Source: Proteobacteria bacterium 005FR1
GTDB taxonomy: Bacteria; Pseudomonadota; Gammaproteobacteria; Pseudomonadales; Cellvibrionaceae
Length of the DNA: 64,000 bases
Reading direction: 5' to 3'
NCBI GenBank assembly: GCA_026192395.1
Contig: WACF01000001.1
Location: forward strand, 1,110,977-1,174,976
Part shown: piece after piece, positions 8,145 through 16,509 of the stretch
Layout of the letters: each line of letters opens with the position of its first letter
Position numbering within the stretch: position 1 is the first letter of the stretch
The notes under the pieces: generated by a model
What the model saw: only the letters and a program-made list of their open reading frames with translations
Database searches by the model: none
Told to the model about the DNA's origin: nothing
Program-made: the position numbers and the translations under genes

Positions 8145-8930
8145 ATGAGCTATCCAAAACTGTTAAAGACCTTTTGTCCCGCTGTGCTTCTCTTGTCAGT
8201 GGGATTCGCTCAGGCCCAGGAGTTCTATGTCTCGGGCGCCCTGGGCGTGAGCGATCCAGATGATGTTGACAACGAAGGCACCTTCACCAGCAGCTTCACC
8301 ACCGGAGCCGTGACCGGCGTCACCCCACCCCTGACCTTGCCCAGCGGCACTCCTATCGAATGGGACACCGAACTGGACACCGGCGACCTCTGGGCGCTCA
8401 GTATCGGTTGGCAGCTAAACGAAAATTTCCGTGCCGAACTGGAGTGGAACTGGACCGAATGGGACGTGGATAAGCACACTGGCGTGACCGCCGGGGGAAT
8501 TGATCTCACAGACATCGACGCCGGCGTTCTCATCAGCGGCAACACCGGCGATCTTGGCGTGACGGTTGGCAACTTGGTGGCGGACGGCAACGGCTCAATC
8601 GAGTCGAACACCATTTTCGTCAATGGCTACTACGACTTTGCCAACGACAGCAACCTCACTCCCTACCTGGGGCTGGGTGTCGGCTATCGGCAGCTTGACA
8701 TCGACTACCGTCCGGGCGGCGCGGTGATTATCGATGATGACGATTCCGCGCTCGCTTACCAGGCCAGTGCGGGCGTACTTTTCGAAATAAATGAAAGCAT
8801 CGACCTTCTGGCTGCGGTCAACTATATCGCCGGCGAGGAAGTAACCGTGGATTCATCGCTTCTTCCCGCCGAGCTTGATATCGAGCCCGAAGACTTCAAC
8901 TATCGTGTTGGTCTGAAGTGGAATTTCTGA
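8145..8930 (+). CDS. Outer-membrane beta-barrel protein (OmpW/OprF-N-like porin fold)
   Basis: 261-aa protein with a signal peptide ending FAQAQ (cleavage near residue 24), then about eight alternating strands: QEFYVSGALGVSD, LWALSIGWQLNENFRAELEW, IFVNGYYDFAN, LTPYLGLGVGYRQLDIDY, LAYQASAGVLFEINESIDLL and a terminal FNYRVGLKWNF with C-terminal Phe, the BAM recognition signature. Loops are rich in Asp and Thr, hinting at cation binding or acidic surface. A strong AAGGAGTTAATC precedes the ATG. Probably an eight-stranded surface barrel; ligand unknown. Followed directly by a perfect hairpin. Confidence 0.85.
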   Translation: MSYPKLLKTFCPAVLLLSVGFAQAQEFYVSGALGVSDPDDVDNEGTFTSSFTTGAVTGVTPPLTLPSGTPIEWDTELDTGDLWALSIGWQLNENFRAELEWNWTEWDVDKHTGVTAGGIDLTDIDAGVLISGNTGDLGVTVGNLVADGNGSIESNTIFVNGYYDFANDSNLTPYLGLGVGYRQLDIDYRPGGAVIIDDDDSALAYQASAGVLFEINESIDLLAAVNYIAGEEVTVDSSLLPAELDIEPEDFNYRVGLKWNF

Positions 8931-8939
8931 TTCGCGCCT

Positions 8940-8968
8940 GCATCCCGGGAGTTCGTCTCCCGGGATGC
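8940..8968 (+). terminator. Perfect 12-bp hairpin after the barrel gene
   Basis: GCATCCCGGGAG (8940-8951), loop TTCGT, then CTCCCGGGATGC (8957-8968). It starts 10 bp after the stop codon. The following bases (CTTGGTTG) are only weakly T-rich, so it may act as an RNA-stabilising or weak intrinsic terminator. Confidence 0.6.
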
Positions 8969-9463
8969 CTTGGTTGTGCTTACAAACACTCGATGTATTT
9001 CCCGGGTGAGGTGATCGGCGCGTTACGGAGTCTGGGCAACTCCCGAGCTATTTTTGACGCCGCACCCTGGCCGCTGACAAAGCGGATTAGATCTGCGTTG
9101 CCCGATTCAGTTGCTCCTGCTGAATGCAACGGCCAAGCATTTGCGATCGCTTCACTACTTCCAAATCGATGCCACTCAGGCCAGCGCTGCTGAACGAGGC
9201 AACGACCTGATCTCTCCCGAGACCGCCAACCTGACGATTGTCAGGTGCAGAACGCGACACCATGTGAGAACGTTCTGCCCCGCCAGGCAAGGATTCAACC
9301 CCACCAGTCGAACTCGGTTGACCGGATCATGTGAGGTTCACTAGTATTGATGACCCTGACAGTTGCCGGGCTTTGCCCGATCCGAGCCTGTATGCCGATT
9401 CCGTATCCGGCTCTTCAAACGCAGATATCCATACAACTCCCACAACCAACTGAGACTTGAGCC
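8969..9463. other. Intergenic, no gene seen
   Basis: About 495 bp upstream of the SDR gene. No reading frame here looked like a protein, and no repeat, RNA gene or clear promoter was recognised. It separates the barrel gene from the acyl-CoA module. Confidence 0.4.
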
Positions 9464-10237
9464 ATGAAGCTGAATGAAAAAATTGTGGTGGTTACCGGCG
9501 CAGCAAGCGGCATCGGCCGTGCAATGGCGCTGCGGTTTGCAAAGGAAGGCACCAGGCAGGTGGTCTGCGTTGATTTGAACCTTGCGGGCGCCGAAAAGAC
9601 AGCGAGCGAAATTCAGGGAATAGCGCGTGCGGTTAACGTCGCCAACGAAGAACAGCTTGTCGAGTTGATCGAGGATGTCGAACAAAACATCGGACCGATT
9701 GACCTGTTCTGCTCCAATGCTGGCATCGCCCAGCGCGGCGGACCGGAAGTGGACAATGAGGATTGGTATCGCATGTGGGATGTGAACGTGATGTCCCATA
9801 TCTTTGCCGCCCGGCACCTGGTGCCCCGAATGATCGCCCGAGGTGGCGGCTATCTGCTCAGCACGGCCTCAGCCGCCGGCTTGCTGTCGCAGATTGGTTC
9901 CGCTCCCTATGCGGTCACCAAGCACGCGGCGGTGGCTTTTGCCGAATGGATTGCTCTCACCTACGGTGACCAGGGCATCAAAGTCTCAGTCCTGTGCCCG
10001 CAAGCTGTGCGCACCGAGATGACCAAGGGCAAGGAGGATGGCGTCGCCAGTATCGATGGCATGATGGAGCCGGAGCCCGTGGCCGAGGAATGCGTAAAAG
10101 CCATCGAAGCGGAAAGTTTTTTGGTGTTGCCCCACCCGGAGGTTCTGGATTACATGCGCCGTAAAGCGGAAAACTACGATCGCTGGATCGGGGGCATGCG
10201 CAAGCTGAATCGCTCCTACAATCCGCCAGAGAAGTAA
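9464..10237 (+). CDS. Short-chain dehydrogenase/reductase
   Basis: 257-aa classical SDR. NAD(P)-binding TGAASGIG (11-18), Asp37 after beta-2 (VCVDLN), suggesting NAD preference, the NAG motif (85-87), a Ser near 136, and YAVTK with Tyr149 and Lys153. The C-terminal extension (YMRRKAENYDRWIGGMRKL) is characteristic of SDRs found next to acyl-CoA dehydrogenases and APH-like kinases. It lies 57 bp upstream of the phosphotransferase, so the two probably form a unit. Likely oxidises or reduces a hydroxyacyl or ketoacyl substrate. Confidence 0.85.
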   Translation: MKLNEKIVVVTGAASGIGRAMALRFAKEGTRQVVCVDLNLAGAEKTASEIQGIARAVNVANEEQLVELIEDVEQNIGPIDLFCSNAGIAQRGGPEVDNEDWYRMWDVNVMSHIFAARHLVPRMIARGGGYLLSTASAAGLLSQIGSAPYAVTKHAAVAFAEWIALTYGDQGIKVSVLCPQAVRTEMTKGKEDGVASIDGMMEPEPVAEECVKAIEAESFLVLPHPEVLDYMRRKAENYDRWIGGMRKLNRSYNPPEK

Positions 10238-10294
10238 TCGATTTGTCGGGCTTCGTCCTTCCCTCCCCAATCAAGTTCATGAGGGCTTTCTGAA

Positions 10295-11386
10295 ATGATC
10301 GAGTTACCCCAGAGCGCAGACCCGGTCCTCGTGGATCCACTGCCGGCACACCGCATCGACGATCACGCCCTCGTTGATTGGCTGAGATCTGCCGCACCGG
10401 AAGTGAGTGAAGGACTTCAGGTGAAGCAGTTTCAGGGCGGCATGTCGAATCCCACGTATTTTCTGGAGACGGCCTCCGGCAGTAAATACGTGTTGCGCAA
10501 GAAGCCGCCTGGCGCACTGCTGCCCAGAGCCCACGCCGTGGATCGCGAATACCGCGTGATGCAGGCACTCGCCAATACCCCCGTACCGGTGCCGCGAATG
10601 GTGGCCTATTGCGACGAACCCGAAGTCATCGGGGCTGAATTCTTCGTGATGGAGTACATCGAGGGACGCATCGTGCCATCGCCGGCAATGGACCTCCTGC
10701 CGCGCGAGCAGCGGTCGGCAGTGGCCTTCGCTCTGATCGACACCATAGCCGATCTGCATCGTGTGGACTGGCGGCAGGTCGGCCTGGACGATTTTGGCAA
10801 ACCGGAAGGATATCTTGCCCGGCAGGTAAAACGCTGGTCAGGCCAGTACGAGCAGGCGAAATCCGCACTGCCGGCGGATTTCGATTACCGGCACATGGAT
10901 GCTTTGCGGGACTGGCTGCAGGAACGGGCTGATGTCGAGGATGAAAGCTGTATCGCCCATGGCGACTTCCGCTTGGGGAACACGATCATCCATTCAGCGG
11001 AGCCCAGAATTGTGGCCGTCCTTGACTGGGAACTGGCGACGATCGGCCACCCACTCGCGGACTTGGCCTATCTGTGTTTGCACTACCACATCCCCTTACG
11101 GGACAACGGCAGCCCGGACGGCTGTGCCGATCTGATCGCGGCTGGCTTGCCGGAGGAAGCCGCGCTGCTTGAACGCTATTGCGATCGCACCGGTCGCGAC
11201 GGAATTCCGGAATGGCCACTTTTCGTGGCTTTCGCGTGCTTTCGCTCGGCGGCCATCATCCAGGGAGTCGCAGCGCGCGCTGCGCTCGGTAATGTGAGCA
11301 GCGCAAGCGCCGACCCGGAAAAAGACGGCGCGCGAGCGCGAGCGATTGCAGAAGCTGGTTTCAGAATTGCGAAATCGATGGATTGA
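10295..11386 (+). CDS. APH-family phosphotransferase, ACAD10/11- or LvaA-like
   Basis: 363-aa kinase-fold protein. Glycine-rich strand FQGGMSNPTYFL (46-57), ATP-binding lysines at 69/70 in LRKKPPG, hinge FFVMEYIEG (116-124), catalytic loop HGDFRLGN with Asp224, and metal-binding Asp244 in VLDWELATIGHP. This subgroup is the kinase domain of ACAD10/11 and of LvaA, which phosphorylates 4-hydroxyacyl-CoAs so the hydroxyl can be eliminated. A neighbouring SDR and acyl-CoA enzymes fit that role, though the substrate is inferred. Convergent with the crotonase gene at 11445. Confidence 0.85.
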   Translation: MIELPQSADPVLVDPLPAHRIDDHALVDWLRSAAPEVSEGLQVKQFQGGMSNPTYFLETASGSKYVLRKKPPGALLPRAHAVDREYRVMQALANTPVPVPRMVAYCDEPEVIGAEFFVMEYIEGRIVPSPAMDLLPREQRSAVAFALIDTIADLHRVDWRQVGLDDFGKPEGYLARQVKRWSGQYEQAKSALPADFDYRHMDALRDWLQERADVEDESCIAHGDFRLGNTIIHSAEPRIVAVLDWELATIGHPLADLAYLCLHYHIPLRDNGSPDGCADLIAAGLPEEAALLERYCDRTGRDGIPEWPLFVAFACFRSAAIIQGVAARAALGNVSSASADPEKDGARARAIAEAGFRIAKSMD

Positions 11387-11403
11387 TCAAGTTCTGCCTC
11401 CAG

Positions 11404-11448
11404 TTGCCGGCTCTCTGCCTGCCGGCTCTCTACTTGCCGGCTCTCTAC
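11404..11448. repeat. 15-bp tandem repeat, three copies, reaching the crotonase stop codon
   Basis: Three near-identical 15-bp units TTGCCGGCTCTCTAC (11404-11418, 11419-11433, 11434-11448; one or two mismatches) followed by a partial TTGCC. They fill the gap between convergent genes, and the crotonase stop (complement of 11445-11447) lies in the last unit. Confidence 0.8.
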
Positions 11449-12239
11449 TTGCCAGTAAAGACGGGCGGCCTCTTCTCCACAAAGGCCGCGGCTGCTTCCT
11501 TGTGGTCGCGGGTATCGGCGCAGATGCTATGGTTGCGCGCTTCATTGTCAAAGCACTCCGCCAGGCTCGCACCGCTTTCCGCCAGATTGAGATTCTGCTT
11601 GATCTTACCGAAGGTAATGGTCGGCCCACTGGCAAGTTCGCGGGCGAAGGCCCTTGCCTCGTCCATTACGCTCTCGGCGCTCACTGCCCGCGTAACGATG
11701 CCGAGTTCGGCAGCTTCACGGCCCGACAATTTTGTTGACAGCAGATACAGCTCCCGCGCCTTGGCCGCGCCGACGATCTGCGACAGGAAGTAAGTGCCCC
11801 CAAAATCTCCGGACAAACCCACTTTGGCAAATGCGGTGGTAATCTTGGCGTTGTCAGCACAGATTCGGAAATCGCAGGCCAGGGCCAGAGACAAGCCAGC
11901 ACCGGCTGCAGCGCCTTCGATTGCGGCGATGGTGGGCTTGGGCATTTCATGCAGGTAGCGCGACACGTTCATCCGGTCGCGCAAGCTGTAGATGCGCTCA
12001 CCTACTGACAGGTCCTTACCCTCTCCTTCGTTCATGGCCTTCACATCGCCACCCACGCAAAAATAACCACCAGCGCCGGTAAGCAAGACCGCCCTGACGT
12101 TCGGATCCTCGGAAGCCGCCGCCGTTGCATCGCGCAAGGCAGTCAGCATTTCCCCGTTCAGAGCATTGTTTCGCTCCGGGCGATTCATCGTCAAAGTCAA
12201 CAAGCCATCGCTAAGTTCCTGCTTGAGTATGTCTGTCAC
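11445..12239 (-). CDS. Enoyl-CoA hydratase/isomerase family protein
   Basis: 264-aa crotonase-fold enzyme. Oxyanion-hole segments are present: AVLLTGAGGYFCVGGDVKAM near 66-85 and IEGAAAGAGLSLALACDFR around 115-133, followed by FAKVGLSGDFGGTYFL. The usual second catalytic Glu is not obvious, so it could be an isomerase or hydrolase. GTG at 12239 was chosen because GGAAGGGG lies just upstream; a longer in-frame TTG start has no RBS. It lies 45 bp after the acyl-CoA carboxylase gene and is probably cotranscribed with it. Confidence 0.85.
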   Translation of the reverse strand: MTDILKQELSDGLLTLTMNRPERNNALNGEMLTALRDATAAASEDPNVRAVLLTGAGGYFCVGGDVKAMNEGEGKDLSVGERIYSLRDRMNVSRYLHEMPKPTIAAIEGAAAGAGLSLALACDFRICADNAKITTAFAKVGLSGDFGGTYFLSQIVGAAKARELYLLSTKLSGREAAELGIVTRAVSAESVMDEARAFARELASGPTITFGKIKQNLNLAESGASLAECFDNEARNHSICADTRDHKEAAAAFVEKRPPVFTGK

Positions 12240-12284
12240 TTCGAGCCCCTTCCAATCAGTTGATTCAAGTATGGTTTGTGCCAA

Positions 12285-15200
12285 TTACCAGGTATCCACA
12301 AAGGGTCGCTTTCTTCCCGACATGGGCGGGCGCAACTTGACGGATGACAAACCCCGCAAGATCCAGCGGCGGGTTTCCACCGGGTCGATCACCGCATCGA
12401 TTTCCAGCGTGTTGGCTACCGCTATTGCCTTGCCCTGCTGGTACATCTCGCCCAGCAGCTTCTCATACAGCGCCTGCTTTTCATCCGGGTCCTCCACCGC
12501 GTCCAGTTCACGCCGGTAGCCCAGTTTGACCGCGCCCTCCAGACCCATCGGCCCGAACTCGCCGCTTGGCCAGGAAACCGTAAAGAAATTGTCATAGGTG
12601 CCACCGCCCAGCATGGCCATCGCGCCAAGGCCATAGCACTTGCGCAGCACGACGCCGAAAATCGGCACCGAAACCGAACGGGCGGTGACATACATGCGGG
12701 ACACATGGCGGACCAGAGCGGTTTTTTCCGCTTCAGGGCCCACCATGAAACCGGGGCAGTCGCACAGGGAAATGATCGGAATATCGAAGGCGTCGCACAG
12801 TTGCATGAAGCGCGCTGCCTTGTCCGCTGCGTCCGCGTCGATGGCGCCGCCCAGATGCTTCGGATTATTGGCCATTACGCCAAAGGGTCTGCCTTCGATG
12901 CGTATAAAGGCCGTAACGATGCCCACACCGAATTCAGCCCGTAATTCCAGCACCGAATCCTCATCGGCCATGGTGTTGATCACCTCGTTGACCGAGTAGA
13001 CTCGCAAGCGGTTTTCCGGGATTGCATGACGCAACAGCCGCTGATCCGGCGCCTGCCATCGTTGTTGATCATTGCTGATAGGGCCCTGGAAATAGGACAG
13101 GTATTTCCGGGCCACGGCGCAGGCTTCGGCTTCGTTGCGAACGCGAATGTCCACCACACCATTCTTGCTCTGGATGTCGATGGGCCCCACCGCTTCCGGT
13201 GGATACACGCCCAGACCGCCGCCTTCGATCATGGCCGGTCCGGCCATGCCGACGTTGCTGCTTTCATCGGCAATGATCACGTCGCAACAACCGAGAAAGG
13301 CTGCATTACCTGCGAAGCAACGCCCCGAGACCACACCAACAAGGGGCACCTGTCCGCTCAGCTCGGCAAATTTCGTGAATGTCTCGTTGGAGACGCCGGC
13401 GTAGGTCGAACGATCCGTATCGCCCGGACGGCCACCACCGCCTTCCGCAAAGAATACCAGGGGAATATTCCACTCTCCTGCGACCGAAAGGATCCGGTCC
13501 AGCCGGCGATGATGGCGCTGCCCCTGGGTGCCCGCCAGGACCATGTAATCGCCGATGGCAAAGGCACAGCGCGCGCGATCTTCGCCGAACAAATCGCCAT
13601 TGACCTGACCCAGGCCCGTGATCATCCCATCGCCAGTGGTGTTGCGCAGCAGATCGTCCATCGAACGCCGCTGGCTTTGTGCCGCAATGGCGAATTCACC
13701 GTACTCCACAAAGCTACCTTCATCGCATACCTGTGCCAGGTTTTCCCGCGCCGTTTGCTGGCCGCGTGCGTGCCGTTTGGCCACGGCTTCGGGACGGTTC
13801 TCATCCAGGCCGTAGGCGCGCCGATCGAATACCTCCTGCAGATCGGGACGGATGGCATCGAGATCCCGGATCTGGTTTTCCGCGGATTCATCACCCACAA
13901 CGTCAGACGGCGCGATGGCGAGAATAAGCTCGCCTTCCATCAGGGTTTCGCCACATTCGGCGAGCACCTTTTCCACGCTTCCCGCGCAGGGGGCGGTAAT
14001 CACGTGCTCCATCTTCATCGCTTCCAGCACCGCAAGCTGCTGGCCGCGGACCACGGTATCACCGGCCTCCACATCAATCGCCACTACCGTGGCCTGCATG
14101 GAGGCATAAACGCCTTCGCTGCCCTCGGGAAGCTGCTCGTTGCGACGAGCCGGCTGTCTCGTTGATTCAGACTTTGTCGATCCGAAAAGCTCGGGCGCCA
14201 GCTCCGCCGCTACTTTCGCCAGCGTATCCGCGTGTTGCTCGATGAAACGCGTGGTGACCTGATTGTCGCGCACCTCCGGTCTGGCGATCAGGGCGCGCAG
14301 CCAGGGCAAGTTGGTGTCGAGTCCCTCGATGCGAAATTCCTGCAAGGACCGTTCGGCCTTCCTGACCACGTCGATGAAATCGCTTGCCGGACTGTGAACA
14401 ATGAGCTTTGCCAGCAAGCTGTCGTAGCTCGAGGAGCTGCGGTATCCCGCATAGGCGAAACCATCGACACGGATACCGGCTCCGCTCGGCGTTTCGTAGC
14501 ATTCGATCAAACCGCTGGTGGGTTGAGTATTGCCGCCAGCGTCCATGCGCTCCATGTTGATGCGCAACTGCATGGCGTAGCCACGCGCTCGTTGGTTTTC
14601 CGGAACAATGTCCGCGAACGATCGCCCCTGGGCGAGTTCCAATTGCAGACGAACCAGGTCAAGCCCGTAGATGGCCTCGGTCACCGTGTGCTCAACCTGA
14701 ATGCGCGGGTTCGTTTCGATAAAAAACAGCTTGTTGTGATTGCCTTCGGTGTCCGTATCGAGCAGGAATTCCACGGTACCGAGCGAGCGATAGCTGTCGC
14801 CGGCGGCCATGGCGATGGCGTAGTCGACCAGTTGCTTGCGTACCCCCGCCGTAATGGAAGGGCTGGGCGCGATCTCGACCACTTTCTGATGGCGGCGCTG
14901 CAAGGTGCATTCGCGCTCGCCGAGGGCAATGCATTCGCCGCTACCGTCGCCGAACACCTGCACTTCCAGATGACGCGCGGCCGGCAGGTACTGTTCGATG
15001 TACACGGCGGGGTTGCCAAAGGCGGCCTGCGCTTCAGAACGGCAGCGTTCCAAAGCATTGGCGATCTCGCTCTTTGTCTTCACCACGCGCATACCGCGGC
15101 CACCACCACCGGCCACTGCCTTGATCACCATCGCAGCGCCTGCGGGCAGACTTTCAAAGAATGCTTCCGCCTCGTTCAGTTCGCTGTTGCTCAGTTGAGT

Positions 15201-15611
15201 ACCGGGGATGACCGGAACATCGAGGCTCTGCGCGTACTGTCTGGCTGCGACTTTGTCGCCGAACAAGCGCAGCGAGCCCGGCCTGGGCCCGACGAAAAGC
15301 ATGCCTGCCGCTTCGACCTGCTCGGCAAAGTCGGCGTTTTCCGCCAGAAAGCCATAGCCCGGGTGGATCGCGTCCGCGCCGCAGGTGGTGGCTGCCGCGA
15401 TGATGGCATCGCGATCCAAATACGCTTGCGCTCCCCGCCCCGGCAAGGCAGCGGCTTCGTCGGCACGCCGAACATGCAGACTGCTTTCATCGTCCTGGGA
15501 ATAGACGGCCACGGTGGCTATGCCCATTTCTGCTGCTGTGCGGGCAATGCGCACCGCAATCTCACCGCGGTTGGCGATCAATAGCTTGTTCAATCTCGTG
15601 TTGCGGACCAC
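12285..15611 (-). CDS. Single-chain biotin-dependent acyl-CoA carboxylase (BC-BCCP-CT)
   Basis: 1108-aa enzyme carrying all carboxylase functions in one chain, as in the long-chain acyl-CoA carboxylase (LCC) type. Biotin carboxylase spans about 1-465: LLIANRGEIAVRI, ATP-grasp loop AGGGGRGM (167-174), QRRHQKVVEIAPS and ETNPRIQVEHT. The biotinyl domain spans about 498-568 with biotin Lys533 in EAMKM. The carboxyltransferase region (about 590-1108) has FAEGGGGRPGD and GGGTYDNFF. It adds CO2 to an acyl-CoA in the cytoplasm. GTG start at 15611 has AGAGGG six bases upstream. Chain length of the substrate cannot be told. Regulation is probably by the divergent TetR protein. Confidence 0.92.
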   Translation of the reverse strand: MVRNTRLNKLLIANRGEIAVRIARTAAEMGIATVAVYSQDDESSLHVRRADEAAALPGRGAQAYLDRDAIIAAATTCGADAIHPGYGFLAENADFAEQVEAAGMLFVGPRPGSLRLFGDKVAARQYAQSLDVPVIPGTQLSNSELNEAEAFFESLPAGAAMVIKAVAGGGGRGMRVVKTKSEIANALERCRSEAQAAFGNPAVYIEQYLPAARHLEVQVFGDGSGECIALGERECTLQRRHQKVVEIAPSPSITAGVRKQLVDYAIAMAAGDSYRSLGTVEFLLDTDTEGNHNKLFFIETNPRIQVEHTVTEAIYGLDLVRLQLELAQGRSFADIVPENQRARGYAMQLRINMERMDAGGNTQPTSGLIECYETPSGAGIRVDGFAYAGYRSSSSYDSLLAKLIVHSPASDFIDVVRKAERSLQEFRIEGLDTNLPWLRALIARPEVRDNQVTTRFIEQHADTLAKVAAELAPELFGSTKSESTRQPARRNEQLPEGSEGVYASMQATVVAIDVEAGDTVVRGQQLAVLEAMKMEHVITAPCAGSVEKVLAECGETLMEGELILAIAPSDVVGDESAENQIRDLDAIRPDLQEVFDRRAYGLDENRPEAVAKRHARGQQTARENLAQVCDEGSFVEYGEFAIAAQSQRRSMDDLLRNTTGDGMITGLGQVNGDLFGEDRARCAFAIGDYMVLAGTQGQRHHRRLDRILSVAGEWNIPLVFFAEGGGGRPGDTDRSTYAGVSNETFTKFAELSGQVPLVGVVSGRCFAGNAAFLGCCDVIIADESSNVGMAGPAMIEGGGLGVYPPEAVGPIDIQSKNGVVDIRVRNEAEACAVARKYLSYFQGPISNDQQRWQAPDQRLLRHAIPENRLRVYSVNEVINTMADEDSVLELRAEFGVGIVTAFIRIEGRPFGVMANNPKHLGGAIDADAADKAARFMQLCDAFDIPIISLCDCPGFMVGPEAEKTALVRHVSRMYVTARSVSVPIFGVVLRKCYGLGAMAMLGGGTYDNFFTVSWPSGEFGPMGLEGAVKLGYRRELDAVEDPDEKQALYEKLLGEMYQQGKAIAVANTLEIDAVIDPVETRRWILRGLSSVKLRPPMSGRKRPFVDTW

Positions 15612-15623
15612 TCGCTGCCCTCT

Positions 15624-15653
15624 GTTCAGTTCAGTTCAGTTCAGTTCAGTTCT
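15624..15653. repeat. Pentanucleotide repeat in the carboxylase leader
   Basis: Five exact GTTCA units (15624-15648) plus one degenerate GTTCT. On the carboxylase strand this is a TGAAC repeat ending right at its AGAGGG ribosome-binding site, 12 bp before the GTG start. Copy-number change would alter leader length without changing the protein. Confidence 0.85.
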
Positions 15654-15682
15654 ATTCGTTTTAATGAAGGTCTTGCTTTTAA

Positions 15683-15698
15683 CCTGACAAGTGTCAGG
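15683..15698. promoter_or_regulatory. Candidate TetR operator palindrome
   Basis: Perfect inverted repeat CCTGACA-AG-TGTCAGG in the 191-bp gap between the divergent carboxylase and TetR genes. Symmetry, length and placement fit a TetR-family operator. A loose TGTCAG...TATAAA pair (17-bp spacing, 15692-15720) could be the TetR-gene promoter overlapping it. Binding is inferred. Confidence 0.6.
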
Positions 15699-15802
15699 CT
15701 AAGATACTGACTCTTATAAATCAAGCCTCGACGATCCGGCCGCCATTCACATATCGGCCCCCTCTGACCGGGTCCGCCAGGGCAAATGCGAGGAGACTTT
15801 CG

Positions 15803-16474
15803 TTGGCAGCCAGACGCAAAATGCGCACTAAAAACAAACCGGACCAGCTGCTTTCCGAAGCCGAAGTCGATAGCGTTCAGAACACCAGCCTTGTGGAGCA
15901 GCGGCGTGAGCAGATCTGCGATGCCGCACTGGAGCTGTTTCTGGAGAAGGGCTTTGCCTCAACAACCATTCGCGACATCTGCGCCAGGTCTGGAGTGAAT
16001 CAGGCGAGCATCTATGATTACGTCGCAAACAAGCACGATATCCTGCGGCGCTTGCTCAATCGGGTGTGGTTCCGGCCCGATGTGCCGACGCTGGCGGAAC
16101 GTCTGGAAAACCACGGGGAACTGTCTTTTCAGGAAAACGTCGCCAACTACTTCCACGACAACTGGACCAAGAAGCGTCAGGGCATTTTGCTGTCTTACCG
16201 AAGCGTTCCGCATTTGCAGGAGGACGACCGCAAAGCCATGCGCAGCAGGGAAAAGGCGATTGCCAGAGATCTGGCCGCCCAATTGGAGGAAATGACCAAG
16301 TTGCCTGCGGACGATCCCGCGCTGGAGATCATGGCTCAGGTCATTATCTACCTGGCAGCATTCGGTCCCATGCGCGACTGGCTGCTCAAGACCAACAACG
16401 AGACGACGCTTCGTGTTGTCTCAGCCGGGGTCGCGGCGATGGTTGACCAGCTGGCAAAAGAAAACAAGACATAG
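15803..16474 (+). CDS. TetR/AcrR family transcriptional regulator
   Basis: 223-aa regulator. The N-terminal helix-turn-helix lies at about residues 35-80: RREQICDAALELFLEKGF then TTIRDICARSGVNQASIYDY with the conserved Y-x-Y/H recognition helix end. The C-terminal helical ligand domain has no further recognisable signature. TTG at 15803 was chosen because GAGGAG lies seven bases upstream; the next ATG lacks an RBS. It is divergent from the single-chain acyl-CoA carboxylase, so it is likely a ligand-responsive repressor of that gene, with an acyl-CoA or related lipid as effector (inference). Confidence 0.9.
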   Translation: MAARRKMRTKNKPDQLLSEAEVDSVQNTSLVEQRREQICDAALELFLEKGFASTTIRDICARSGVNQASIYDYVANKHDILRRLLNRVWFRPDVPTLAERLENHGELSFQENVANYFHDNWTKKRQGILLSYRSVPHLQEDDRKAMRSREKAIARDLAAQLEEMTKLPADDPALEIMAQVIIYLAAFGPMRDWLLKTNNETTLRVVSAGVAAMVDQLAKENKT

Positions 16475-16509
16475 GCCCAGCCGGTCCCCGCAATCTGTTG
16501 CCGGTTTTT

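Noticed and set aside
11387-11738. Plus-strand frame over the repeat and the crotonase 3' end
   Set aside because: Made of the 15-bp repeat (repeated L-P-A-L-Y pattern) and antisense crotonase sequence.
14232-15584. 450-codon open frame antisense to the carboxylase
   Set aside because: Same mirror effect; composition (many His, Arg, Gly) is typical of antisense frames and no domain is recognisable.
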